Positions 25,265 to 33,794 are shown, counted from the stretch's first letter. The stretch is 64,000 nt of DNA from Pelomonas sp. SE-A7 (GCF_030345705.1 NZ_JAUASW010000001.1:1922001-1986000), one strand, 5' to 3'. The notes: generated by a model from the letters alone, not told the origin. Numbers and translations: made by a program.

Positions 25265-25939
25265 TCAGCTACGGCGCATGATTCCACCTCTGAACGCATG
25301 AGAAAGTCGGCGCCGCCAGTTGACCGTCACGATGTCAAAGCCCCCTGTTGCGGTCTTCGTTTGCACTATTGCCACTGCACCCTCGAACGGCTTTAGAAGA
25401 TCATGCACGGTGTTTGGGTCTATCGAGCAGCGTGCCCCCAAGATGACCTTAGTGAGGCGCATGGCTCCCAAGAAAGGGATGAAATATAGGCCGCCCTCTT
25501 TGGTCGCGTCTGCAAGCGTGACGAACAGCCGACGCTCCTTTTCATATCTCCACTCGTCGGACTTTGTGGTTTTGAGTCTGCCCAGGAGTTTCTCGACGCT
25601 AGTTGCAGTCAGGTCGCCTACGGCAAACGTCTTCTGGTACTTGATCTCGTCCAGCCGCCCGTCTTCCACTTCAAAGCCCAGGGCCACGCCCTGATACTTA
25701 TCGGCGTAGTGACTCCACATCAGCTGGTTTTTCCAGTCCTCCGTGAAGCAAACCAGCCCCTCTTCCGCATGCAGCGCTTCAATTGACTCGTTGAAGAGGT
25801 CGCGTTCGCCATCCGTGTTGAAGCTCATCGCTTGAAGTTCGAACGGATCGTTCAACTCTCGATAGCGCGACACCTTGAGTCGGCGGAGGGCGATGTTGTT
25901 GATCGCATGCTGCGCCGTGGTGAAGTAGAAGACTTCCAT
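25265..25939 (-). CDS. DUF2971 family protein (island)
   Basis: 224 residues beginning MEVFYFTTAQHAINNIALRR with the diagnostic SRYRELNDPFEL. Further DUF2971 signatures are VCFTEDWKNQLMWSHYADKYQGVALGFEV and WRYEKERRLF. The family is common on islands and near restriction genes; its biochemical role is unknown. ATG 25939 is chosen; a TTG at 25972 would add 11 residues but has no ribosome binding site. It is transcribed with the membrane coiled-coil gene that follows 106 bases downstream. Confidence 0.8.
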   Translation of the reverse strand: MEVFYFTTAQHAINNIALRRLKVSRYRELNDPFELQAMSFNTDGERDLFNESIEALHAEEGLVCFTEDWKNQLMWSHYADKYQGVALGFEVEDGRLDEIKYQKTFAVGDLTATSVEKLLGRLKTTKSDEWRYEKERRLFVTLADATKEGGLYFIPFLGAMRLTKVILGARCSIDPNTVHDLLKPFEGAVAIVQTKTATGGFDIVTVNWRRRLSHAFRGGIMRRS

Positions 25940-26036
25940 GCTTCTGCTTTCATCCTTGCGCGAGTCGCTCAACTATGGGTGGAGCGCATTCATTGCCAAA
26001 GAATCCCATCAAGTCCTCCTTGAATTTCTGGATCGC

Positions 26037-26909
26037 CTACGAAATTTGCCTGGTTCCACGGCACGCTGGATAGGTGGAGCAGCCCCAGAACATAGCGCCA
26101 GCATTGGAACCCCTTTTAGCCGTCCGTTGGACCATCCCAGCGCCGCACGCGGGACACACAACGTCAGCAGGAATGTGCGCTTGCGTGGCAGTCTCACTGG
26201 CCTGCCGTACCTCAGCGCCAGCACTGCTACCTGCAGACAACGTTGCTCTGGCTTCCTTGATCATCTGAGACAGCCGCTGTCCATCCACCAGCTTGACATT
26301 GCGTCCTTCGGCGAAGCCCTTAGCGTCCGCAGTGAAGCTGCCGGATGTGACCACGAAGCCACCTGCCGCCCCTTTGGCCGCCATCACGCCGTAGAGCTCG
26401 CGCACGACGTCTACGCCGACCTTGTAGGCCTTCCACTGCTTGCACTGAACCAGGAACTTCTCGGTGCCCTTCTTGAGCACCAGATCAACGCCACCGTCAG
26501 GGCCAGCGCCGCCCAGCTCACCGACGCTGAAACCTTGCATTCGAAACGCCTCACCGACGAGCATTTCAAATTCGCGCCAAGACATACCGTCGAGCGCATC
26601 GGCACCATTTGCCTCGGCCACATTGACAGCCAGTGACTTGCGCTGATGTCGCCTCCAGGCTGATGTGGCTGCGCCCCCAAGGCAGATTAAGGGCAACACG
26701 TACTGGCCCACGCCCGCAAGTGCCGTAGTCATCGCGCGAACTGCCATACCGCCCATCTGGCCCGGCTGGATTGCAACTGGCACGTCCGGAATGGCCAGCC
26801 GGTGCAGCAAGAAATAGCTCGCTATCGACAGCCCTACGCCTGCCCACCACGGCAACAGCGCAACCAAGTTCAACAGGTCTTCCGCAAGGCTTAGCTTCTT
26901 CCGCCCCAT
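26037..26909 (-). CDS. Membrane-anchored Mrr-like restriction endonuclease with C4 zinc finger (island)
   Basis: 290 residues. One or two N-terminal hydrophobic segments (LLNLVALLPWWAGVGLSIAS; VLPLICLGGAA) precede an Mrr_cat PD-(D/E)xK domain: MSWREFEMLVGEAFRMQGF, then GPDGGVDLVLKKGTEKFLVQ and CKQWK, which give the catalytic D...QxK set. A C-terminal topoisomerase-type C4 zinc finger follows (CPACGAGM ... FWGCSTYPACRGTR). Related Mrr-fold enzymes cut modified DNA. Anchoring at the membrane suggests action on entering DNA. ATG 26909 has GGGAG upstream. It diverges from the HsdR_N-type gene at 27073. Confidence 0.85.
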   Translation of the reverse strand: MGRKKLSLAEDLLNLVALLPWWAGVGLSIASYFLLHRLAIPDVPVAIQPGQMGGMAVRAMTTALAGVGQYVLPLICLGGAATSAWRRHQRKSLAVNVAEANGADALDGMSWREFEMLVGEAFRMQGFSVGELGGAGPDGGVDLVLKKGTEKFLVQCKQWKAYKVGVDVVRELYGVMAAKGAAGGFVVTSGSFTADAKGFAEGRNVKLVDGQRLSQMIKEARATLSAGSSAGAEVRQASETATQAHIPADVVCPACGAGMVQRTAKRGSNAGAMFWGCSTYPACRGTRQIS

Positions 26910-27072
26910 AACCCGCTCCCCCTGAGTCGGCGAGCCCCACACGGTTCTTTCGGGGGACTATCGCCAATTCGATTTGTGCGAAGTATCTACCAGCCCAAGG
27001 ACTCACCTGATGGCAACCCGCTTACCAAGTGATACAACAACTGCCTAGTTCCGCACCCAAGGGAGATAACAA

Positions 27073-28179
27073 GTGGACTTCATCGATCAATTGCGCGTGC
27101 TGTCAACACGCATCGGAAGTACGAAGGCCTTGATCCAGACCGAAGAGGCAACGAAGAACGCGATGGTCATGCCGTTCATTCAAGCCCTTGGGTACAACGT
27201 GTTCGATCCGCTTGAAGTCACGCCAGAGCTGGTGGCCGACGTGGGCACCAAGAAGGGTGAGAAGGTTGACTACGCCATTCTTCGCGAAGGCAAACCTATC
27301 ATGCTCTTCGAATGCAAGAAAGCCGGTGCAGAGCTGAATATCAATCATGCTGGCCAGTTGTTCCGGTACTTTCACGTTACCGAGGCTCGCTTCGGCGTGC
27401 TCACCAATGGCTTGGTCTATCGCTTCTTCACGGACCTTGAGCAACCGAACAAGATGGACGAGAAACCGTTCTTCGAGTTCAACATCCTCGATTTCAACGA
27501 GAGGGATGTCGAGGAACTGAAAAAGTTTGCCAAGACAGCGTTCGACCTGGAAACGATTCTCACGACCGCCAACGATCTCAAGTACACCCGGGCGATTCAG
27601 ACTCGGTTGGCTGAGTGGATGATCAACCCATCCGAAGAGTTTGTTCGATTGGTATCAGGCGATCTCCTCGGCAATCGCCGCTTCACTCCGGCGATCAAAG
27701 ATCAGTTCACGCTGATCACTAAGCGCGCGTTCGAGCAATTGCTTGGCGAGCGAATCAACGAGCGTCTCAAGGGCGCGATGGCGCCCGAGTCCGTAACCGT
27801 GTCAGAGCCAGTGGTTGTTGCGCAGCCGGCCGCTTCGAGCCAAGCATCAACCAGCAGTCAAGACGAACCGCAAGTTGTGACCTCGCCAGAAGAACTCGAA
27901 GCCTTTCATACGATTCGGGCTTTGGTGCGAAATCTTGTTCCGTCAAAGCGCGTGGTCATGCGCGATGCACAGAGTTATTGCGCCATCTTGTTGGACGACA
28001 ACAACCGCAAGCCCGTATGTAGGTTGCGATTCAACAACACCCAGAAGTTGCGCCTCGGACTGTTCAATGCAACGAAAGATGAAGAACAATTTTCGCTGGA
28101 ATCAATTGACGACATTCACAAATTTGCCGAGCAACTGCGCGCCACCGTCTCGTCCTACCTTGCACCAATTGGCAATTAG
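27073..28179 (+). CDS. HsdR_N / COG4748-type restriction-related protein (island)
   Basis: 368 residues with a GTG start and GGGAG seven bases upstream. The N-terminal part (MDFIDQLRVLSTRIGSTKAL ... TEEATKNAMVMPFIQALGYN) and the PD-(D/E)xK core (KVDYAILREGKPIMLFECKK) match the type I restriction HsdR N-terminal nuclease domain of COG4748. No helicase domain or hsdM/hsdS partners are present. A Ser/Gln-rich linker (about 265-285) joins a C-terminal domain resembling those of other COG4748 proteins (SYCAILLDDNNRKPVCRLRF). It is a stand-alone nuclease-like protein of unknown target. Confidence 0.83.
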   Translation: MDFIDQLRVLSTRIGSTKALIQTEEATKNAMVMPFIQALGYNVFDPLEVTPELVADVGTKKGEKVDYAILREGKPIMLFECKKAGAELNINHAGQLFRYFHVTEARFGVLTNGLVYRFFTDLEQPNKMDEKPFFEFNILDFNERDVEELKKFAKTAFDLETILTTANDLKYTRAIQTRLAEWMINPSEEFVRLVSGDLLGNRRFTPAIKDQFTLITKRAFEQLLGERINERLKGAMAPESVTVSEPVVVAQPAASSQASTSSQDEPQVVTSPEELEAFHTIRALVRNLVPSKRVVMRDAQSYCAILLDDNNRKPVCRLRFNNTQKLRLGLFNATKDEEQFSLESIDDIHKFAEQLRATVSSYLAPIGN

Positions 28180-28281
28180 TTCCCCGAATATTCAGTTCAT
28201 CGTTGGCAAATAAAGGCCCGTGTTGTGACGGAAGGCCAAATTGACCGACACCGTAACGTGCATTGAGCATCGAGAACACAT

Positions 28282-29319
28282 ATGACAAAGATCATTTCCT
28301 TATACAACAACAAGGGTGGCGTCGCCAAAACCACGACGTTATTCAATATGGCCGTATTCTTGGCCACAAAGCTTGGCAAGAAGGTTCTACTGGTTGACTG
28401 CGACCCGCAATGCAATTGCACAGAGTTATTCTTTTGCGCGGCAGACAATTTCGACGATCCTGACCAAGCACTACCCGGAACAAGTATCTATGAGGCGCTG
28501 CAGCCACGTTTCGAAGGCGACACCGCACGTATTGACGTCAAGAAAATTGACCTGCCGCAATCTCCGATTTACGAGAATCTCCAGATATTGAGGGGAGACA
28601 TTAACTTCTCTAGAGCGGAGCAATATTTTTCCTTGGCAATCGCCCAAGCCGTGACCGAATCAATTCACGACAAGAACACATACGCGGTCATGACGCGCTT
28701 GCTCCGGGATCTCGGCGAATTGCATGACTTTGACTACATACTGTGCGACGTTGGCCCAAGTGCAGGATCTATTACCAGAATGACTATTCTCGCTTGCGAC
28801 GGCGTCTTCATCCCCACCGCACCAGATAGGTTCTCATACCAGGCAATCCAAGGCATGGGAGCGATCATGCATGATTGGCTAACCCGGCATGCGCTAATTG
28901 TTTCTACGTTCGACCCGCACGGCATTAAGGCCCCGTTCTCGACCCCCAAGTTCTATGGGGCGATAATCAACAATTATAAAATTCATCGCGCCGGGCAGAA
29001 GAAGGGGTCGTACAAGAAGTGGGAGCAATTGATAAAAGATGGGATTATCAAAGTACTACTTGGCGCCACAGGAAAGCGCCTGGAGCCCAAGAATAAGTCG
29101 CTATGCACGGAACCATTTGTCGCCTCAATACGCGATGTTGGTCCTATGGCCCCCGTCGCACAGATAGTTGGAAAGGCAATTTTCGACATTGGTCAAGCAG
29201 ACACCGTGCACGCATCATCAGATGGCGACCACTACCGAGGGATTGTTTGGGCCGATTGGCAGAAGAGAATGCAAGAATATCAGGACGAAATTGGGAAAAT
29301 TGCTGCTGCCATGGAGTAA
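28282..29319 (+). CDS. ParA/MinD-type ATPase paired with a cyclase-like protein (island)
   Basis: 345 residues. The deviant Walker A motif NNKGGVAKTTT (9-19, signature Lys11 and Lys16) is followed by the A' motif VLLVDCDPQCN and the switch YILCDVGPSAG. The C-terminal third is longer than in plain ParA and ends WADWQKRMQEYQDEIGKI. No parB, parS-like repeats or conjugation genes are nearby, so a partition role is doubtful. The stop at 29319 is 3 bases before the start of the next gene, and that gene's ribosome binding site (GGAG) lies inside this one. Base composition is clearly AT-richer than the core, which points to recent transfer. Confidence 0.85.
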   Translation: MTKIISLYNNKGGVAKTTTLFNMAVFLATKLGKKVLLVDCDPQCNCTELFFCAADNFDDPDQALPGTSIYEALQPRFEGDTARIDVKKIDLPQSPIYENLQILRGDINFSRAEQYFSLAIAQAVTESIHDKNTYAVMTRLLRDLGELHDFDYILCDVGPSAGSITRMTILACDGVFIPTAPDRFSYQAIQGMGAIMHDWLTRHALIVSTFDPHGIKAPFSTPKFYGAIINNYKIHRAGQKKGSYKKWEQLIKDGIIKVLLGATGKRLEPKNKSLCTEPFVASIRDVGPMAPVAQIVGKAIFDIGQADTVHASSDGDHYRGIVWADWQKRMQEYQDEIGKIAAAME

Positions 29320-29322
29320 CCA

Positions 29323-30024
29323 ATGGCCATTCCATACACTTTTGTCGCACTCTTGGACGTACTGGGTTACAAGAACAAAATTGCCTCTGATCGCGAGAAC
29401 GGAAAAGAGGATTTCAAAGAAAAGCTTGAATCATCGCTATCTGTCTTGCAGAGCATCAATGAGGCAGAGATTGCGTATCAGGCCATTAGTGACACGATCA
29501 TTGTCAGCACGCATCCATCCGCACCGTTCATTGATCTTCTACGTGCCCTCTCGAAGGTACATCGGGCCTTTCTGAAGAATGGTCTATTTATTCGCGGCGG
29601 AATTGCTTTTGCGCAGCATTTCAAATCCGGGGCATTAACCTACAGTCATGCACTTCCGGTCGCCTACGAAATGGAGCAGAAGCAAGCTATATATCCGCGC
29701 ATAGTCATAGACAAGAATATCATCGCAATGATGGACCGAGGCGGAAAGCTTGAGGCAGAGATTGACGCAATCAGAAGTGAGCGCCTCATTTGCAAGGAGA
29801 ATGGTGTATTCTTTCTCAATGTAGCAAACGAAAATCTGGAGGAATGCTACGAACTTGCAAAAGCTATCTATGCCGCCGAGCATTTAATGCTTGACGGCAA
29901 CGAGCACGAACTTGCGAAGCATCGTTGGCTTCAGAACTTTCTTCTCGCGATGTCGCCCAATTCAATGCCGGCCTACATGGAACCCGTATCCATCTTCTCG
30001 CCAGAGCATGCGGAAGTCACATAG
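29323..30024 (+). CDS. Class-III nucleotide-cyclase-like protein (island)
   Basis: 233 residues not assigned to a named family. The pattern VALLDVLGYKNKI ... AYQAISDTIIVST ... LFIRGGIAFAQHF follows the class III cyclase core. A first metal Asp (Asp12) is followed by Gly, a second Asp (Asp57) sits in the beta-hairpin, and the RGGIAFA strand corresponds to the RxGI.G strand of cyclases. Both metal-binding aspartates are kept; substrate-specifying residues cannot be judged. It is tightly coupled to the upstream ParA-type ATPase. A defence or signalling function analogous to Pycsar uridylate cyclases is a hypothesis. Composition is AT-rich like its partner. Confidence 0.7.
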   Translation: MAIPYTFVALLDVLGYKNKIASDRENGKEDFKEKLESSLSVLQSINEAEIAYQAISDTIIVSTHPSAPFIDLLRALSKVHRAFLKNGLFIRGGIAFAQHFKSGALTYSHALPVAYEMEQKQAIYPRIVIDKNIIAMMDRGGKLEAEIDAIRSERLICKENGVFFLNVANENLEECYELAKAIYAAEHLMLDGNEHELAKHRWLQNFLLAMSPNSMPAYMEPVSIFSPEHAEVT

Positions 30025-30076
30025 GCCAGTGGCGATTGGCGCCAAGTCTGCCTCCATACAACATTGCGACCGTCAA

Positions 30077-30385
30077 ATGGCCTCCTCCCTCAAAGACCTC
30101 ATCGCTCAACGCGCCGCCCTGGACGCCCAAATCGCCCAGACTCAAGCAAGTGAACGCGCCGACGCCATCCAGCAGGTTCGTGCGCTCATGGCGGACCATG
30201 GCCTGACCATCGAAGACCTCGGCTCGCGCGCTTCCAAGGCCGGCAAGGCCGGTGAGGGCTCCAAGGTGGCCGCCAAGTACCGCGACAAGGAAACCGGCGC
30301 AAGCTGGAGTGGCCGTGGCCTCAAGCCCAAATGGCTGGCCGCTAAGCTGGCAGCGGGTCAGAAGATCGAAGATTTCGCCGTCTGA
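30077..30385 (+). CDS. H-NS family nucleoid protein (island)
   Basis: 102 residues. The N-terminal helical oligomerisation region (SSLKDLIAQRAALDAQIAQ) leads to the C-terminal DNA-binding H-NS signature YRDKETGASWSGRGLKPKWL followed by GQKIEDFAV. H-NS proteins silence AT-rich foreign DNA. An island-borne copy may keep the neighbouring AT-rich cargo quiet or interfere with the host silencer. It is followed by a hairpin at 30422-30441. Its own GC content is higher than that of the ParA-cyclase pair. Confidence 0.88.
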   Translation: MASSLKDLIAQRAALDAQIAQTQASERADAIQQVRALMADHGLTIEDLGSRASKAGKAGEGSKVAAKYRDKETGASWSGRGLKPKWLAAKLAAGQKIEDFAV

Positions 30386-30421
30386 CTTAGACCAAGAGTG
30401 TCTTCACGACACACATTGAAG

Positions 30422-30450
30422 GGTCGCCCGCTGAGGCGACCTTCTTGCTT
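30422..30450 (+). terminator. Hairpin, possible terminator after the H-NS gene
   Basis: GGTCGCC / GGCGACC stem with loop CGCTGA, followed by a moderately T-rich stretch (TTCTTGCTTTC). It lies between convergent genes. Confidence 0.55.
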
Positions 30451-30464
30451 TCTGGCCGGGAGGC

Positions 30465-30728
30465 CTACATTGGTTCGGCGGCGTCGCCCGCAGTTTCCAT
30501 CTCTCGCACTCTGTCGAAGAGATCAAAAACTGTCAGCCCGAAGGCGTTAGCAATCACCTCAAGAGCATTGACGGTGGGGTTTGCTTGCCCGTTCTCGATG
30601 CGACTTAGATAAGTCTGATAGAAGCCGCACTGCTCGCCAAACTCGACCTGACTCAACCCGCGACCGAGTCTCAGGTCTCGAATGCATTGGCCGAGTTGTT
30701 GAGTAAGCGTCCGTCCCACGCGGCGCAC
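30465..30728 (-). CDS. XRE-family HTH transcriptional regulator (island)
   Basis: 87 residues that are almost entirely one Cro/CI-type helix-turn-helix: LGQCIRDLRLGRGLSQVEFG ... FYQTYLSRIENGQANPTVNA ... LTVFDLF. The GTG at 30728 is the only reasonable start. It is likely a repressor of island genes, convergent with hns and divergent from the gene at 30861; the AT-rich 130 bases upstream probably hold its promoter and operators. Confidence 0.85.
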   Translation of the reverse strand: MRRVGRTLTQQLGQCIRDLRLGRGLSQVEFGEQCGFYQTYLSRIENGQANPTVNALEVIANAFGLTVFDLFDRVREMETAGDAAEPM

Positions 30729-30860
30729 TGTGTTTCATATGCTTTAATTCGCATAAACACTAATTCATATAGATTCCAAAGCACTGCCCTGCCGAGGTAG
30801 TAGTCCGGCTACGGGTCACCTATCACCTGGGCAAGCAAGCCCTCATTACCTTCGGCCTGC

Positions 30861-31478
30861 ATGGTCTACCTAGCTCGACTTGCATTCGTAGTCATTGCCT
30901 TTGCGCTTGCCGTCCTCGCCTGGCAGTCCTTCAATCGCCCACCAGCGCCGCCTCCGCCACCGCCTCAGATATCCACTGAAAAGCTCGGCGAGCTGGTCAT
31001 GCTGCGCCTGCACTACGCCAACATCCTGGAGTTCTTCCAGAAGCGTGCTCAGGACATTCCCATGACGCCCTGGGAGCTCCGCCTGGGTGGCACCAAGATC
31101 CTCATGGTGGTTCGCGGCGATTGCGAGATCAGCACCAACCTACGAGCGGCTCGGTATGAGCAAGTTCAGCCTGGATCGAAGACTTTGCATGTCGTGCTGC
31201 CGGCGCCCCGGATGCTGCAGCCCAGGGTCAGCCACGCCGCCCGTGAGGCCGGCGGTTCCTACTTCTACACCGTGACCGACGAAGGCCTTCAGTTCTTCAT
31301 CCCCAGCAACGCGCACCAGGTCGCCGCCGTAAACAACGGCTGGGCTGCCGCCGAGAAAGACATTGGCAAGTACTGCGCCTCGCCCCAGTGGGTTGCCGAG
31401 GCCAAGAAGAACGCTGAGCAAGTCCTGGCCCCGATGTTCCAGGCCGCTGGCTGGACGGCCACGTTCGTGTGGCAGTAA
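30861..31478 (+). CDS. DUF4230-like membrane-anchored protein (island)
   Basis: 205 residues. A single N-terminal TM helix (about 5-22, MVYLARLAFVVIAFALAVLA) is followed by a Pro-rich linker and a globular domain containing KILMVVRGDCEISTNLRAAR and VVLPAPRML. This is the pattern of DUF4230 proteins, which are inner-membrane-anchored with the domain probably outside the cytoplasm. The function is unknown. It starts the rightward run of small island genes. Confidence 0.65.
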   Translation: MVYLARLAFVVIAFALAVLAWQSFNRPPAPPPPPPQISTEKLGELVMLRLHYANILEFFQKRAQDIPMTPWELRLGGTKILMVVRGDCEISTNLRAARYEQVQPGSKTLHVVLPAPRMLQPRVSHAAREAGGSYFYTVTDEGLQFFIPSNAHQVAAVNNGWAAAEKDIGKYCASPQWVAEAKKNAEQVLAPMFQAAGWTATFVWQ

Positions 31479-31510
31479 ATCCAACGATTCCCGTAACCAA
31501 GGAGGACTTC

Positions 31511-31849
31511 ATGTGGAAATGCAAGCAATGTTCAAAGTCGATCGAGGAAGAATTCGACGCTTGTTGGAGTTGCGGCTACTCCAAGAGTGGCCTGCCACCC
31601 GATCAGTCGGTACGCGCAGAGTCAGCAGAAAACCGGGCCGAAATTGCTCGAGGGAAGAACATGTCACGGCCCAGGGCCGCCGGTCAAATTCAGGCAGTCG
31701 CCATCGTTGACGCCAGCATTCCTTTCTGGTCAATGGTGTTCTTCATGATCAAGTGGTCACTTGCATCGATCCCTGCCGTCGCGATCCTGATGTTCACCTT
31801 CGCGATCATGGGCGCACTCTTTGGCGGCTTGTTCCGCGCAATTTTCTGA
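31511..31849 (+). CDS. Zinc-ribbon membrane protein (island)
   Basis: 112 residues. The N-terminal zinc ribbon MWKCKQCSKSIEEEFDACWS followed by CGYS gives two CxxC knuckles. After a linker come one to two C-terminal TM segments (WSMVFFMIKWSLASIPAVAI; FTFAIMGALFGGLF). ATG 31511 is set by AAGGAGG just upstream. The function is unknown. Confidence 0.7.
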   Translation: MWKCKQCSKSIEEEFDACWSCGYSKSGLPPDQSVRAESAENRAEIARGKNMSRPRAAGQIQAVAIVDASIPFWSMVFFMIKWSLASIPAVAILMFTFAIMGALFGGLFRAIF

Positions 31850-32057
31850 AGGCAATCCACCTGCGGAGCAGCAGAGCTGCCCTGTTCCATCCCGCCGACT
31901 GCACCGCCAGTACCTGGCGACAACTCCCCCTCACCGCTTCCCATCCCTCGCCCCGGCTTGGCTCCCGCCATTGCCGGACTTTTCACGCCCATTCAGCCAG
32001 AGGAATTCATCCCAACCAAGCCCACCATTTCTTCAACGCAATATCAGCTGGAGGCCC

Positions 32058-32471
32058 ATGAGTTCCCAGTTCATCAAGCAAGTCCGACGAGATCATCAGC
32101 GATCCAAGGACACATATCGGCACTTGATCAACTCGGCAAAGGTGCGCGACCACATCGTCGGCATCTTTGAACATCAAAAGCAGAACGATCGCGACCGCGC
32201 CGAAGCCTCGAAGCTACTTCAGACCATCAGACGCCATCGCAAAGGCGACCCTGAGTACGAGGGAGCTTTGAAGCAGCTGAACTACCTGCATAGTTGGCCA
32301 CGTCATCTCTGCCTGGAGCTGATTGGAGGTTTGAAGTGGTTCTTCTGGTCGATCTTGCGCGAGATCGGTGCACTGCTGCTGCTCAACCTGCGAGCCCTAT
32401 TCATCGTGCTGGCCAATGTCGTGGTATTCGGCGCTGCGATCGCTCTGTTGTTCACATTGGCCCAGTCCTAA
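32058..32471 (+). CDS. Hypothetical protein with C-terminal membrane segment (island)
   Basis: 137 residues. A basic, helical N-terminal half (MSSQFIKQVRRDHQRSKDTY) is followed by hydrophobic C-terminal helices (WFFWSILREIGALLLLNLRA; LANVVVFGAAIALLFTLA). GGAGG lies upstream of ATG 32058. I do not recognise a family. Confidence 0.55.
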   Translation: MSSQFIKQVRRDHQRSKDTYRHLINSAKVRDHIVGIFEHQKQNDRDRAEASKLLQTIRRHRKGDPEYEGALKQLNYLHSWPRHLCLELIGGLKWFFWSILREIGALLLLNLRALFIVLANVVVFGAAIALLFTLAQS

Positions 32472-32492
32472 TCCAATACAAGGAACCATTGA

Positions 32493-33251
32493 ATGCAATT
32501 TCCAATACGCTGGCAGCCCAGTCGGGCGTTCGGCCGAGCCTTCCTTGCGACCGTCGCTCTGCTGCTTCCGCTTCATAGTTGGTGCTCGGACGCCCGCACG
32601 CCGGCACGTTGCCTCTCAGGCCCAACATGCAGCGCGGATGAGTTCGGTGCGGACTTTCTTTGGAGAGCACAGGAAGTCATTGACCAGAAGAAGGATCTTT
32701 CCGAGAGCCAGGTGCATCAGTTGGAGGCCTGCTTCATCTTGGCGGTCTCCGAACTATCGGAGCATTTTTTCGAAAAAGCGATTCTGACCAAGCAGGCGTA
32801 TGCAGCGAAGTTCAAGACGTTGACAGCGAAGATCCAAGACCAAAACTCCGACCTCACAAAAAAGCTGCAGTCTGCTTTCGCCAACTGCCCCGAGGGGGGG
32901 TTGACTGCAAAGGAGGCCCATGCATTCTTGATGGACGGCCTGCTGTATCGCCGCCCGCTCACGGATCTGTCGGAGTTTCGCGCCGACTGGCGAGCGTTCG
33001 AGGGCAAGACGCTGCGCTTCGGTGGCGTTGGGAAATACCTGATGGGTGTCTTCTATCTTCAGGGTTCCGCCGGGGATATGAGCCCGGTGCGCGTGGACCT
33101 CAGCCGCCTAAGCAAGACCGCTGTGGCCGATGTCATCAAGCGGTGCAGCAACATCAAACAGCAATGCCGAGTCACCGTGTGGGCCATCTCGTGGCCAGGC
33201 CATGCGTTTACGGACATCCAAGCCACCGGCCCTATCGAATTGAACCGATAG
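32493..33251 (+). CDS. Hypothetical secreted protein (island)
   Basis: 252 residues with a signal peptide (AFGRAFLATVALLLPLHSWC, cleavage near SWCSDA). A helical, Lys/Glu-rich middle is followed by a C-terminal domain ending in a beta-rich stretch (FRADWRAFEGKTLRFGGVGK ... VDLSRLSKTAVADVIKRC) that may be an OB-like fold. Cysteines near 40, 46 and 219-228 could form disulfides. AAGGA precedes the start. No family assigned. Confidence 0.6.
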   Translation: MQFPIRWQPSRAFGRAFLATVALLLPLHSWCSDARTPARCLSGPTCSADEFGADFLWRAQEVIDQKKDLSESQVHQLEACFILAVSELSEHFFEKAILTKQAYAAKFKTLTAKIQDQNSDLTKKLQSAFANCPEGGLTAKEAHAFLMDGLLYRRPLTDLSEFRADWRAFEGKTLRFGGVGKYLMGVFYLQGSAGDMSPVRVDLSRLSKTAVADVIKRCSNIKQQCRVTVWAISWPGHAFTDIQATGPIELNR

Positions 33252-33284
33252 CAGCGCCCTTTCTTCCATCTTTCAAGCCTAGCA

Positions 33285-33318
33285 GCGCCCCTGGAGAAAT
33301 CCCGGGGCGCTTTTCTTT
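33285..33318 (+). terminator. Rho-independent terminator
   Basis: GCGCCCC / GGGGCGC stem followed by TTTTCTTTG. It separates two small island genes on the same strand. Confidence 0.75.
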
Positions 33319-33340
33319 GTCCAACCACAGGGGTACGTCT

Positions 33341-33721
33341 ATGCAATGGCTGCGTGATGCGTCGTCCGTCGCCGCATTTCTCGCGCACAACACTTCCACC
33401 GACCTCAACAACCTCATCAACGAAAGGATGGCCGAGCTGGCCGACTATGACGATTACGACATCGCCGAACTGGTCAATTTCATCGTTGTCGATCCGAGCG
33501 ACAGCCTGGCTTCAATCTCACGGGAGTTGGGCTTCGAGCTGGGCGACGTGTCCAGGCCCTGGGAGTCCTTCACCGCTCATGGTCCTTGGCATGAGGTGGT
33601 GTTCGTCCTTGGTGACGACGGTTTCGGCCTGGTCATCTACATCCCAGCCGATGACCTGATCGATCCCATGCTGGCAGACCTGTGCCTACGCCATGCCGCA
33701 CACATGGACCTTGACCCATGA
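33341..33721 (+). CDS. Hypothetical acidic protein (island)
   Basis: 126 residues, strongly acidic, beginning MQWLRDASSVAAFLAHNTST. The C-terminal part (WHEVVFVLGDDGFGLVIYIP) looks like a small alpha/beta domain. AGGGG sits 7 bases upstream of ATG 33341. Terminators lie on both sides, so it must have its own promoter or depend on read-through. Family unknown; small acidic proteins on mobile elements sometimes act as DNA mimics, but there is no motif evidence here. Confidence 0.6.
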   Translation: MQWLRDASSVAAFLAHNTSTDLNNLINERMAELADYDDYDIAELVNFIVVDPSDSLASISRELGFELGDVSRPWESFTAHGPWHEVVFVLGDDGFGLVIYIPADDLIDPMLADLCLRHAAHMDLDP

Positions 33722-33744
33722 GACGAAGCAATCCACCACCCAAG

Positions 33745-33770
33745 CCGCCCATCGAGGCGGCATTTTTTTG
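33745..33770 (+). terminator. Rho-independent terminator
   Basis: GCCGCC / GGCGGC stem with loop CATCGA, then A and seven T residues. Confidence 0.85.
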
Positions 33771-33794
33771 TCCGTCATTTCCTTGGAGGAATTC

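Noticed and set aside
28282..29319. Plasmid-type partition system (ParA with ParB)
   Set aside because: No parB-like gene or centromere-like repeats follow. The coupled partner is cyclase-like and unrelated to ParB.
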